Under the pieces are notes generated by a model. That model did not search any database and was not told the origin of the DNA. It saw nothing but the letters and a program-made list of their open reading frames with translations. This document shows positions 12,537-25,300 of a stretch of DNA of 64,000 bases, piece by piece. The stretch covers positions 5,645,961-5,709,960 of the forward strand of contig OX459108.1 in assembly GCA_949775045.1 (NCBI GenBank). The letters are read 5' to 3'. This stretch comes from Metridium senile. Taxonomy: Eukaryota; Cnidaria; Anthozoa; Actiniaria; Metridiidae. Positions within the stretch are counted from its first letter, which is position 1. Every line of letters starts with the position of its first letter. Made by a program: the position numbers and the translations under genes.

Positions 12537-14736
12537 AGAATGCCTTATTGACTACCATAGGGGTCTCTAAAAGTCGTTAAAAAAAATCGGGGTTTTCGAC
12601 TCAAACTGATCGCTAGGACCATGAGAACAATGTCTAGAAATATCTAAGCTTTCTGATAAAACTGAAATATTCTATTTAGGAAAAACTACAAAATCTTACC
12701 CAGAATGCCTTATAGACTACCATAGGGGTCTCTAAAAGTCGTTAAAAAAAATCGGGGTTTTCGACTCAAACTGATCGCTTAGACCCCGAGAACAATGTCT
12801 AGAAATATCTAAGCTTTTTGATAAAACCGAAAAATTCTATTTAGGAAAAACTACAAAATCATACCTAAAATGCCTTATAGCCTTTAGGATTTGCTAAAAA
12901 TGTGTCAAAAAAATCGGGGATTTCGACTCAAACTGATCGCTAGGACCCCGAGAACAATGTCTAGAAATATCTAAGCTTGCTGATAAAACCGAAAAATTCT
13001 ATTTAGCAAAAACTACAAAATCATACCCAGAATGCCTTATTGCCATTGGGATTTGCTAAAAATGTGTCAAAACAATCGGGGTTTCAACTCAAACTGATCG
13101 CTAGGACCCCGAGAACAATGTCTAGAAATATCTAAGCTTTCTTGTATAACCGAAAAATTCTATTTAGGAAAAACTACAAAAACCTTACCCAGAATGCTCT
13201 ATAGACTAACATAGGGGTTTCTTAAAGTCGTTAAAAAAAATCGGGGTTTTCGACTCAAACTGATCGCTTAGACCCTGAGAACAATGTCTAGAAATATCTA
13301 AGCTTTCTGATAAAACCGAAATATTCTATTTAGGAAAAACTACAAAATCATACCCAGAATGCCTTATAGACTACCATAGGGGTCTCTAAAAGTCGTTAAA
13401 AAAAATCGGGGTTTTCGACTCAAACTGATCGCTAGGACCATGAGAACAATGTCTAGAAATATCTAAGCTTTCTGATAAAACCGAAATATTCTATTTAGGA
13501 AAAACTACAAAATCACACCCAGAATGCCTTATGGCCTTTGGGATTTGCTAAAAATGTGTCAAAACAATCGGGGTTTTCGACTCAAACTGATCGCTAGGAC
13601 CATGAGAACAATGTCTAGAAATATCTAAGCTTTCTGATAAAATCGAATTATTCTATTTAGGAAAAACTACAAAATCTTACCAAGAATGCCTTATGCCCTT
13701 TGGGATTTGCTAAAAATGTGTCAAAAAGATCGGGGTTTTCGGCACAAAATTTTCGCCTAGTCCCTGTTAGTAATGTCTGAGAATATTAGAGCATTCTGAT
13801 AAATGCCCAAGATTTTATTTAGAAAAAAATACAAAATCCTACCCAGAATGCAATATGCCCTATAGGGTGATGTGAAAATGTGTCAAAAAGATCGGGGTTT
13901 TCAGCACAAAATTTTCGCCTAGTCCCTGTTAGTAATGTCTGAGAATATTAGAGCATTCTGATCAATGCCCAAGATTTTATTTAGAAAAAACTACAAAATC
14001 CTACCCAGAATGCAATATGCCCTATAGGGTGATGTGAAAATGTGTCAAAAAGATCGGGGTTTTCGGCACAAAATTTTCGCCTAGTCCCTGTTAGTAATGT
14101 CTGAGAATATTAGAGCATTCTGATAAATGCCCAAGATTTTATTTAGAAAAAAATACAAAATCCTACCCAGAATGCAATATGCCCTATAGGGTGATGTGAA
14201 AATGTGTCAAAAAGATCGGGGTTTTCGGCACAAAATTTTGGCCTAGTCCCTGTTAGTAATGTCTGAGAATATTAGAGCATTCTGATAAATGCCCAAGATT
14301 TTATTTAGAAAAAACTACAAAATCCTACCCAGAATGCAATATGCCCTATAGAGTGATGTGAAAATGTGTCAAAAAGATCGGGATTTTCGGCACAAAATTT
14401 TCGCCTAGTCCCTGTTAGTAACGTCTGAGAATATTAGAGCATTCTGATAAATGCCCAAGATTTTATTTAGAAAAAGCTACAAAATCCTACCCAGAATGCA
14501 ATATGCCCTATAGGGTGATGTGAAAATGTGTCAAAAAGATCGGGGTTTTCGGCACAAAATTTTGGCCTAGTCCCTGTTAGTAATGTCTGAGAATATTAGA
14601 GCATTCTGATAAATGCCCAAGATTTTATTTAGAAAAAACTACAAAATCCTACCCAGAATGCAATATGCCCTATAGGGTGATGTGAAAATGTGTCAAAAAG
14701 ATCGGGGTTTTCGGCTCAAAATTTTCGCCTACTCCC
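12537..14736 (+). repeat. Higher-order unit 7: canonical B block + 6 A monomers
   Basis: The B block is 12537-13727 and the A run 13728-14736 (37 + 6x162 bp). This A run introduces the linked markers ctgatcaatgcc (near 13961), tatagagtgatg and gtaacgtctgag. The next two units repeat them in the same order. Confidence 0.9.
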
Positions 14737-17263
14737 AGAATGCCTTATTGACTACCATAGGGGTCTCTAAAAGTCGTTAAAAAAAATCGGGGTTTTCGAC
14801 TCAAACTGATCGCTAGGACCATGAGAACAATGTCTAGAAATATCTAAGCTTTCTGATAAAACTGAAATATTCTATTTAGGAAAAACTACAAAATCTTACC
14901 CAGAATGCCTTATAGACTACCATAGGGGTCTCTAAAAGTCGTTAAAAAAAATCGGGGTTTTCGACTCAAACTGATCGCTTAGACCCCGAGAACAATGTCT
15001 AGAAATATCTAAGCTTTTTGATAAAACCGAAAAATTCTATTTAGGAAAAACTACAAAATCATACCTAAAATGCCTTATAGCCTTTAGGATTTGCTAAAAA
15101 TGTGTCAAAAAAATCGGGGATTTCGACTCAAACTGATCGCTAGGACCCCGAGAACAATGTCTAGAAATATCTAAGCTTGCTGATAAAACCGAAAAATTCT
15201 ATTTAGCAAAAACTACAAAATCATACCCAGAATGCCTTATTGCCATTGGGATTTGCTAAAAATGTGTCAAAACAATCGGGGTTTCAACTCAAACTGATCG
15301 CTAGGACCCCGAGAACAATGTCTAGAAATATCTAAGCTTTCTTGTATAACCGAAAAATTCTATTTAGGAAAAACTACAAAAACCTTACCCAGAATGCTCT
15401 ATAGACTAACATAGGGGTTTCTTAAAGTCGTTAAAAAAAATCGGGGTTTTCGACTCAAACTGATCGCTTAGACCCTGAGAACAATGTCTAGAAATATCTA
15501 AGCTTTCTGATAAAACCGAAATATTCTATTTAGGAAAAACTACAAAATCATACCCAGAATGCCTTATAGACTACCATAGGGGTCTCTAAAAGTCGTTAAA
15601 AAAAATCGGGGTTTTCGACTCAAACTGATCGCTAGGACCATGAGAACAATGTCTAGAAATATCTAAGCTTTCTGATAAAACCGAAATATTCTATTTAGGA
15701 AAAACTACAAAATCACACCCAGAATGCCTTATGGCCTTTGGGATTTGCTAAAAATGTGTCAAAACAATCGGGGTTTTCGACTCAAACTGATCGCTAGGAC
15801 CATGAGAACAATGTCTAGAAATATCTAAGCTTTCTGATAAAATCGAATTATTCTATTTAGGAAAAACTACAAAATCATACCCAGAATGCCTTATAGACTA
15901 CCATAGGGGTCTCTAAAAGTCGTTAAAAAAAATCGGGGTTTTCGACTCAAACTGATCGCTAGGACCATGAGAACAATGTCTAGAAATATCTAAGCTTTCT
16001 GATAAAACCGAAATATTCTATTTAGGAAAAACTACAAAATCACACCCAGAATGCCTTATGGCCTTTGGGATTTGCTAAAAATGTGTCAAAACAATCGGGG
16101 TTTTCGACTCAAACTGATCGCTAGGACCATGAGAACAATGTCTAGAAATATCTAAGCTTTCTGATAAAATCGAATTATTCTATTTAGGAAAAACTACAAA
16201 ATCTTACCAAGAATGCCTTATGCCCTTTGGGATTTGCTAAAAATGTGTCAAAAAGATCGGGGTTTTCGGCACAAAATTTTCGCCTAGTCCCTGTTAGTAA
16301 TGTCTGAGAATATTAGAGCATTCTGATAAATGCCCAAGATTTTATTTAGAAAAAACTACAAAATCCTACCCAGAATGCAATATGCCCTATAGGGTGATGT
16401 GAAAATGTGTCAAAAAGATCGGGGTTTTCGGCACAAAATTTTCGCCTAGTCCCTGTTAGTAATGTCTGAGAATATTAGAGCATTCTGATCAATGCCCAAG
16501 ATTTTATTTAGAAAAAACTACAAAATCCTACCCAGAATGCAATATGCCCTATAGGGTGATGTGAAAATGTGTCAAAAAGATCGGGGTTTTCGGCACAAAA
16601 TTTTCGCCTAGTCCCTGTTAGTAATGTCTGAGAATATTAGAGCATTCTGATAAATGCCCAAGATTTTATTTAGAAAAAAATACAAAATCCTACCCAGAAT
16701 GCAATATGCCCTATAGGGTGATGTGAAAATGTGTCAAAAAGATCGGGGTTTTCGGCACAAAATTTTGGCCTAGTCCCTGTTAGTAATGTCTGAGAATATT
16801 AGAGCATTCTGATAAATGCCCAAGATTTTATTTAGAAAAAACTACAAAATCCTACCCAGAATGCAATATGCCCTATAGAGTGATGTGAAAATGTGTCAAA
16901 AAGATCGGGATTTTCGGCACAAAATTTTCGCCTAGTCCCTGTTAGTAACGTCTGAGAATATTAGAGCATTCTGATAAATGCCCAAGATTTTATTTAGAAA
17001 AAGCTACAAAATCCTACCCAGAATGCAATATGCCCTATAGGGTGATGTGAAAATGTGTCAAAAAGATCGGGGTTTTCGGCACAAAATTTTGGCCTAGTCC
17101 CTGTTAGTAATGTCTGAGAATATTAGAGCATTCTGATAAATGCCCAAGATTTTATTTAGAAAAAACTACAAAATCCTACCCAGAATGCAATATGCCCTAT
17201 AGGGTGATGTGAAAATGTGTCAAAAAGATCGGGGTTTTCGGCTCAAAATTTTCGCCTACTCCC
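14737..17263 (+). repeat. Higher-order unit 8: 10-monomer B block + 6 A monomers (2,527 bp)
   Basis: The B block is 14737-16254, about 327 bp longer than the canonical block. After b8 reaches aaaactacaaaatc near 15870 the sequence returns to b6-type catacccagaatg and repeats b6 to b8, adding one x and one y monomer. The A run is 16255-17263. The whole 2,527-bp unit is repeated by unit 9 with the same internal markers. Confidence 0.9.
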
Positions 17264-19790
17264 AGAATGCCTTATTGACTACCATAGGGGTCTCTAAAAG
17301 TCGTTAAAAAAAATCGGGGTTTTCGACTCAAACTGATCGCTAGGACCATGAGAACAATGTCTAGAAATATCTAAGCTTTCTGATAAAACTGAAATATTCT
17401 ATTTAGGAAAAACTACAAAATCTTACCCAGAATGCCTTATAGACTACCATAGGGGTCTCTAAAAGTCGTTAAAAAAAATCGGGGTTTTCGACTCAAACTG
17501 ATCGCTTAGACCCCGAGAACAATGTCTAGAAATATCTAAGCTTTTTGATAAAACCGAAAAATTCTATTTAGGAAAAACTACAAAATCATACCTAAAATGC
17601 CTTATAGCCTTTAGGATTTGCTAAAAATGTGTCAAAAAAATCGGGGATTTCGACTCAAACTGATCGCTAGGACCCCGAGAACAATGTCTAGAAATATCTA
17701 AGCTTGCTGATAAAACCGAAAAATTCTATTTAGCAAAAACTACAAAATCATACCCAGAATGCCTTATTGCCATTGGGATTTGCTAAAAATGTGTCAAAAC
17801 AATCGGGGTTTCAACTCAAACTGATCGCTAGGACCCCGAGAACAATGTCTAGAAATATCTAAGCTTTCTTGTATAACCGAAAAATTCTATTTAGGAAAAA
17901 CTACAAAAACCTTACCCAGAATGCTCTATAGACTAACATAGGGGTTTCTTAAAGTCGTTAAAAAAAATCGGGGTTTTCGACTCAAACTGATCGCTTAGAC
18001 CCTGAGAACAATGTCTAGAAATATCTAAGCTTTCTGATAAAACCGAAATATTCTATTTAGGAAAAACTACAAAATCATACCCAGAATGCCTTATAGACTA
18101 CCATAGGGGTCTCTAAAAGTCGTTAAAAAAAATCGGGGTTTTCGACTCAAACTGATCGCTAGGACCATGAGAACAATGTCTAGAAATATCTAAGCTTTCT
18201 GATAAAACCGAAATATTCTATTTAGGAAAAACTACAAAATCACACCCAGAATGCCTTATGGCCTTTGGGATTTGCTAAAAATGTGTCAAAACAATCGGGG
18301 TTTTCGACTCAAACTGATCGCTAGGACCATGAGAACAATGTCTAGAAATATCTAAGCTTTCTGATAAAATCGAATTATTCTATTTAGGAAAAACTACAAA
18401 ATCATACCCAGAATGCCTTATAGACTACCATAGGGGTCTCTAAAAGTCGTTAAAAAAAATCGGGGTTTTCGACTCAAACTGATCGCTAGGACCATGAGAA
18501 CAATGTCTAGAAATATCTAAGCTTTCTGATAAAACCGAAATATTCTATTTAGGAAAAACTACAAAATCACACCCAGAATGCCTTATGGCCTTTGGGATTT
18601 GCTAAAAATGTGTCAAAACAATCGGGGTTTTCGACTCAAACTGATCGCTAGGACCATGAGAACAATGTCTAGAAATATCTAAGCTTTCTGATAAAATCGA
18701 ATTATTCTATTTAGGAAAAACTACAAAATCTTACCAAGAATGCCTTATGCCCTTTGGGATTTGCTAAAAATGTGTCAAAAAGATCGGGGTTTTCGGCACA
18801 AAATTTTCGCCTAGTCCCTGTTAGTAATGTCTGAGAATATTAGAGCATTCTGATAAATGCCCAAGATTTTATTTAGAAAAAACTACAAAATCCTACCCAG
18901 AATGCAATATGCCCTATAGGGTGATGTGAAAATGTGTCAAAAAGATCGGGGTTTTCGGCACAAAATTTTCGCCTAGTCCCTGTTAGTAATGTCTGAGAAT
19001 ATTAGAGCATTCTGATCAATGCCCAAGATTTTATTTAGAAAAAACTACAAAATCCTACCCAGAATGCAATATGCCCTATAGGGTGATGTGAAAATGTGTC
19101 AAAAAGATCGGGGTTTTCGGCACAAAATTTTCGCCTAGTCCCTGTTAGTAATGTCTGAGAATATTAGAGCATTCTGATAAATGCCCAAGATTTTATTTAG
19201 AAAAAAATACAAAATCCTACCCAGAATGCAATATGCCCTATAGGGTGATGTGAAAATGTGTCAAAAAGATCGGGGTTTTCGGCACAAAATTTTGGCCTAG
19301 TCCCTGTTAGTAATGTCTGAGAATATTAGAGCATTCTGATAAATGCCCAAGATTTTATTTAGAAAAAACTACAAAATCCTACCCAGAATGCAATATGCCC
19401 TATAGAGTGATGTGAAAATGTGTCAAAAAGATCGGGATTTTCGGCACAAAATTTTCGCCTAGTCCCTGTTAGTAACGTCTGAGAATATTAGAGCATTCTG
19501 ATAAATGCCCAAGATTTTATTTAGAAAAAGCTACAAAATCCTACCCAGAATGCAATATGCCCTATAGGGTGATGTGAAAATGTGTCAAAAAGATCGGGGT
19601 TTTCGGCACAAAATTTTGGCCTAGTCCCTGTTAGTAATGTCTGAGAATATTAGAGCATTCTGATAAATGCCCAAGATTTTATTTAGAAAAAACTACAAAA
19701 TCCTACCCAGAATGCAATATGCCCTATAGGGTGATGTGAAAATGTGTCAAAAAGATCGGGGTTTTCGGCTCAAAATTTTCGCCTACTCCC
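17264..19790 (+). repeat. Higher-order unit 9: 10-monomer B block + 6 A monomers (2,527 bp)
   Basis: The B block is 17264-18781 and the A run 18782-19790. It matches unit 8 in length, in the two extra B monomers (junction near 18400) and in the A-run markers (ctgatcaatgcc near 19015, 2,527 bp after its counterpart at 16488). Units 8 and 9 form a direct tandem duplication. Confidence 0.92.
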
Positions 19791-22314
19791 AGAATGCCTT
19801 ATTGACTACCATAGGGGTCTCTAAAAGTCGTTAAAAAAAATCGGGGTTTTCGACTCAAACTGATCGCTAGGACCATGAGAACAATGTCTAGAAATATCTA
19901 AGCTTTCTGATAAAACTGAAATATTCTATTTAGGAAAAACTACAAAATCTTACCCAGAATGCCTTATAGACTACCATAGGGGTCTCTAAAAGTCGTTAAA
20001 AAAAATCGGGGTTTTCGACTCAAACTGATCGCTTAGACCCCGAGAACAATGTCTAGAAATATCTAAGCTTTTTGATAAAACCGAAAAATTCTATTTAGGA
20101 AAAACTACAAAATCATACCTAAAATGCCTTATAGCCTTTAGGATTTGCTAAAAATGTGTCAAAAAAATCGGGGATTTCGACTCAAACTGATCGCTAGGAC
20201 CCCGAGAACAATGTCTAGAAATATCTAAGCTTGCTGATAAAACCGAAAAATTCTATTTAGCAAAAACTACAAAATCATACCCAGAATGCCTTATTGCCAT
20301 TGGGATTTGCTAAAAATGTGTCAAAACAATCGGGGTTTCAACTCAAACTGATCGCTAGGACCCCGAGAACAATGTCTAGAAATATCTAAGCTTTCTTGTA
20401 TAACCGAAAAATTCTATTTAGGAAAAACTACAAAAACCTTACCCAGAATGCTCTATAGACTAACATAGGGGTTTCTTAAAGTCGTTAAAAAAAATCGGGG
20501 TTTTCGACTCAAACTGATCGCTTAGACCCTGAGAACAATGTCTAGAAATATCTAAGCTTTCTGATAAAACCGAAATATTCTATTTAGGAAAAACTACAAA
20601 ATCATACCCAGAATGCCTTATAGACTACCATAGGGGTCTCTAAAAGTCGTTAAAAAAAATCGGGGTTTTCGACTCAAACTGATCGCTAGGACCATGAGAA
20701 CAATGTCTAGAAATATCTAAGCTTTCTGATAAAACCGAAATATTCTATTTAGGAAAAACTACAAAATCACACCCAGAATGCCTTATGGCCTTTGGGATTT
20801 GCTAAAAATGTGTCAAAACAATCGGGGTTTTCGACTCAAACTGATCGCTAGGACCATGAGAACAATGTCTAGAAATATCTAAGCTTTCTGATAAAATCGA
20901 ATTATTCTATTTAGGAAAAACTACAAAATCTTACCAAGAATGCCTTATGCCCTTTGGGATTTGCTAAAAATGTGTCAAAAAGATCGGGGTTTTCGGCACA
21001 AAATTTTCGCTTAGTCCCTGTTAGTAATGTCTGAGAATATTAGAGCATTCTGATAAATGCCCAAGATTTTATTTAGAAAAAACTACAAAATCCTACCCAG
21101 AATGCAATATGCCCTATAGGGTGATGTGAAAATGTGTCAAAAAGATCGGGGTTTTCGGCACAAAATTTTGGCCTAGTCCCTGTTAGTAATGTCTGAGAAT
21201 ATTAGAGCATTCTGATAAATGCCCAAGATTTTATTTAGAAAAAACTACAAAATCCTACCCAGAATGCAATATGCCCTATAGGGTGATGTGAAAATGTGTC
21301 AAAAAGATCGGGGCTTTCGGCACAAAATTTTCGCCTAGTCCCTGTTAGTAATGTCTGAGAATATTAGAGCATTCTGATAAATGCCCAAGATTTTATTTAG
21401 AAAAAAATACAAAATCCTACCCAGAATGCAATATGCCCTATAGGGTGATGTGAAAATGTGTCAAAAAGATCGGGGTTTTCGGCACAAAATTTTGGCCTAG
21501 TCCCTGTTAGTAATGTCTGAGAATACTAGAGCATTTTGATAAATGCCCAAGATTTTATTTAGAAAAAAATACAAAATCCTACCCAGAATGCAATATGCCC
21601 TATAGGGTGATGTGAAAATGTGTCAAAAAGATCGGGGTTTTCGGCACAAAATTTTGGCCTAGTCCCTGTTAGTAATGTCTGAGAATACTAGAGCATTTTG
21701 ATAAATGCCCAAGATTTTATTTAGAAAAAGCTACAAAATCCTACCCAGAATGCAATATGCCCTATACAGTGATGTGAAAATGTGTCAAAAAGATCGGGAT
21801 TTTCGGCACAAAAGTTTCGCCTAGTCCCTGTTAGTCACGTCTGAGAATATTAGAGCATTCTGATAAATGCCCAAGATTTTATTTAGAAAAAGCTACAAAA
21901 TCCTACCCAGAATGCAATATGCCCTATAGGGTGATGTGAAAATGTGTCAAAAAGATCGGGGTTTTCGGCACAAAATTTTCGCCTAGTCCCTGTTAGTAAT
22001 GTCTGAGAATATTAGAGCATTCTGATAAATGCCCAAGATTTTATTTAGAAAAAAATACAAAATCCTACCCAGAATGCAATATGCCCTATAGGGTGATGTG
22101 AAAATGTGTAAAAAAGATCGGGGTTTTCGGCACAAAATTTTCGCCTAGTCCCTGTTAGTAATGTCTGAGAATATTAGAGCATTCTGATAAATGCCCAAGA
22201 TTTTATTTAGAAAAAACTACAAAATCCTACCCAGAATGCAATATGCCCTATAGGGTGATGTGAAAATGTGTCAAAAAGATCGGGGTTTTCGGCTCAAAAT
22301 TTTCGCCTAGTCCC
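19791..22314 (+). repeat. Higher-order unit 10: canonical B block + 8 A monomers
   Basis: The B block is 19791-20981 and the A run 20982-22314 (37 + 8x162 bp). The unit is 2,524 bp, almost the same as units 8 and 9, but reaches that length with two fewer B and two more A monomers. The matching length is therefore not a simple third copy. Private changes in the A run include tagtcacgtctg and aaaagtttcgcc near 21815-21840, and tgtgtaaaaaag near 22105. Confidence 0.88.
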
Positions 22315-25300
22315 AGAATGCCTTATTGACTACCATAGGGGTCTCTAAAAGTCGTTAAAAAAAATCGGGGTTTTCGACTCAAACTGATCGCTAGGACCAT
22401 GAGAACAATGTCTAGAAATATCTAAGCTTTCTGATAAAACTGAAATATTCTATTTAGGAAAAACTACAAAATCTTACCCAGAATGCCTTATAGACTACCA
22501 TAGGGGTCTCTAAAAGTCGTTAAAAAAAATCGGGGTTTTCGACTCAAACTGATCGCTTAGACCCCGAGAACAATGTCTAGAAATATCTAAGCTTTTTGAT
22601 AAAACCGAAAAATTCTATTTAGGAAAAACTACAAAATCATACCTAAAATGCCTTATAGCCTTTAGGATTTGCTAAAAATGTGTCAAAAAAATCGGGGATT
22701 TCGACTCAAACTGATCGCTAGGACCCCGAGAACAATGTCTAGAAATATCTAAGCTTGCTGATAAAACCGAAAAATTCTATTTAGCAAAAACTACAAAATC
22801 ATACCCAGAATGCCTTATTGCCATTGGGATTTGCTAAAAATGTGTCAAAACAATCGGGGTTTCAACTCAAACTGATCGCTAGGACCCCGAGAACAATGTC
22901 TAGAAATATCTAAGCTTTCTTGTATAACCGAAAAATTCTATTTAGGAAAAACTACAAAAACCTTACCCAGAATGCTCTATAGACTAACATAGGGGTTTCT
23001 TAAAGTCGTTAAAAAAAATCGGGGTTTTCGACTCAAACTGATCGCTTAGACCCTGAGAACAATGTCTAGAAATATCTAAGCTTTCTGATAAAACCGAAAT
23101 ATTCTATTTAGGAAAAACTACAAAATCATACCCAGAATGCCTTATAGACTACCATAGGGGTCTCTAAAAGTCGTTAAAAAAAATCGGGGTTTTCGACTCA
23201 AACTGATCGCTAGGACCATGAGAACAATGTCTAGAAATATCTAAGCTTTCTGATAAAACCGAAATATTCTATTTAGGAAAAACTACAAAATCACACCCAG
23301 AATGCCTTATGGCCTTTGGGATTTGCTAAAAATGTGTCAAAACAATCGGGGTTTTCGACTCAAACTGATCGCTAGGACCATGAGAACAATGTCTAGAAAT
23401 ATCTAAGCTTTCTGATAAAATCGAATTATTCTATTTAGGAAAAACTACAAAATCTTACCAAGAATGCCTTATGCCCTATAGGGTGATGTGAAAATGTGTC
23501 AAAAAGATCGGGGTTTTCGGCACAAAATTTTCGCCTAGTCCCTGTTAGTAATGTCTGAGAATATTAGAGCATTCTGATAAATGCCCAAGATTTTATTTAG
23601 AAAAAAATACAAAATCCTACCCAGAATGCAATATGCCCTATAGGGTGATGTGAAAATGTGTCAAAAAGATCGGGGTTTTCGGCACAAAATTTTCGCCTAG
23701 TCCCTGTTAGTAATGTCTGAGAATACTAGAGCATTCTGATAAATGCCCAAGATTTTATTTAGAAAAAGCTACAAAATCCTACCCAGAATGCAATATGCCC
23801 TATAGGGTGATGTGAAAATGTGTCAAAAAGATCGGGGTTTTCGGCACAAAATTTTCGCCTAGTCCCTGTTAGTAATGTCTGAGAATATTAGAGCATTCTG
23901 ATAAATGCCCAAGATTTTATTTAGAAAAAACTACAAAATCCTACCCAGAATGCAATATGCCGTATAGGGTGATGTGAAAATGTGTCAAAAAGATCGGGGT
24001 TTTCGGCACAAAATTTTGGCCTAGTCCCTGTTAGTAATGTCTGAGAATATTAGAGCATTCTGATAAATGCCCAAGATTTTATTTAGAAAAAAACTACAAA
24101 ATCCTACCCAGAATGCAATATGCCCTATAGGGTGATGTGAAAATGTGTCAAAAAGATCGGGGTTTTCGGCACAAAATTTTGGCCTAGTCCCTGTTAGTAA
24201 TGTCTGAGAATATTAGAGCATTCTGATAAATGCCCAAGATTTTATTTAGAAAAAACTACAAAATCCTACCCAGAATGCAATATGCCCTATAGGGTGATGT
24301 GAAAATGTGTCAAAAAGATCGGGGTTTTCGGCACAAAATTTTGGCCTAGTCCCTGTTAGTAATGTCTGAGAATATTAGAGCATTCTGATAAATGCCCAAG
24401 ATTTTATTTAGAAAAAAACTACAAAATCCTACCCAGAATGCAATATGCCCTATAGGGTGATGTGAAAATGTGTCAAAAAGATCGGGGTTTTCGGCACAAA
24501 ATTTTGGCCTAGTCCCTGTTAGTAATATCTGAGAATATTAGAGCATTTTGATAAATGCCCAAGATTTTATTTAGAAAAAAATACAAAATCCTACCCAGAA
24601 TGCAATATGCCCTATAGGGTGATGTAAAAATGTGTCAAAAAGATCGGGGTTTTCGGCACAAAATTTTCGCCTAGTCCCTGTTAGTAATGTCTGAGAATAT
24701 TAGAGCATTCTGATAAATGCCCAAGATTTTATTTAGAAAAAAATACAAAATCCTACCCAGAATGCAATATGCCCTATAGGGTGATGTAAAAATGTGTCAA
24801 AAAGATCGGGGTTTTCGGCACAAAATTTTCGCCTAGTCCCTGTTAGTAATGTCTGAGAATACTAGAGCATTCTGATAAATGCCCAAGATTTTATTTAGAA
24901 AAAGCTACAAAATCCTACCCAGAATGCAATATGCCCTATAGGGTGATGTGAAAATGTGTCAAAAAGATCGGGGTTTTCGGCACAAAATTTTCGCCTAGTC
25001 CCTGTTAGTAATGTCTGAGAATATTAGAGCATTCTGATAAATGCCCAAGATTTTATTTAGAAAAAACTACAAAATCCTACCCAGAATGCAATATGCCGTA
25101 TAGGGTGATGTGAAAATGTGTCAAAAAGATCGGGGTTTTCGGCACAAAATTTTGGCCTAGTCCCTGTTAGTAATGTCTGAGAATATTAGAGCATTCTGAT
25201 AAATGCCCAAGATTTTATTTAGAAAAAAACTACAAAATCCTACCCAGAATGCAATATGCCCTATAGGGTGATGTGAAAATGTGTCAAAAAGATCGGGGTT

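Noticed and set aside
22315..22315. Unit 10 as a third copy of the 2,527-bp unit.
   Set aside because: Its length (2,524 bp) is close only because two B monomers are replaced by two A monomers; composition differs from units 8 and 9.
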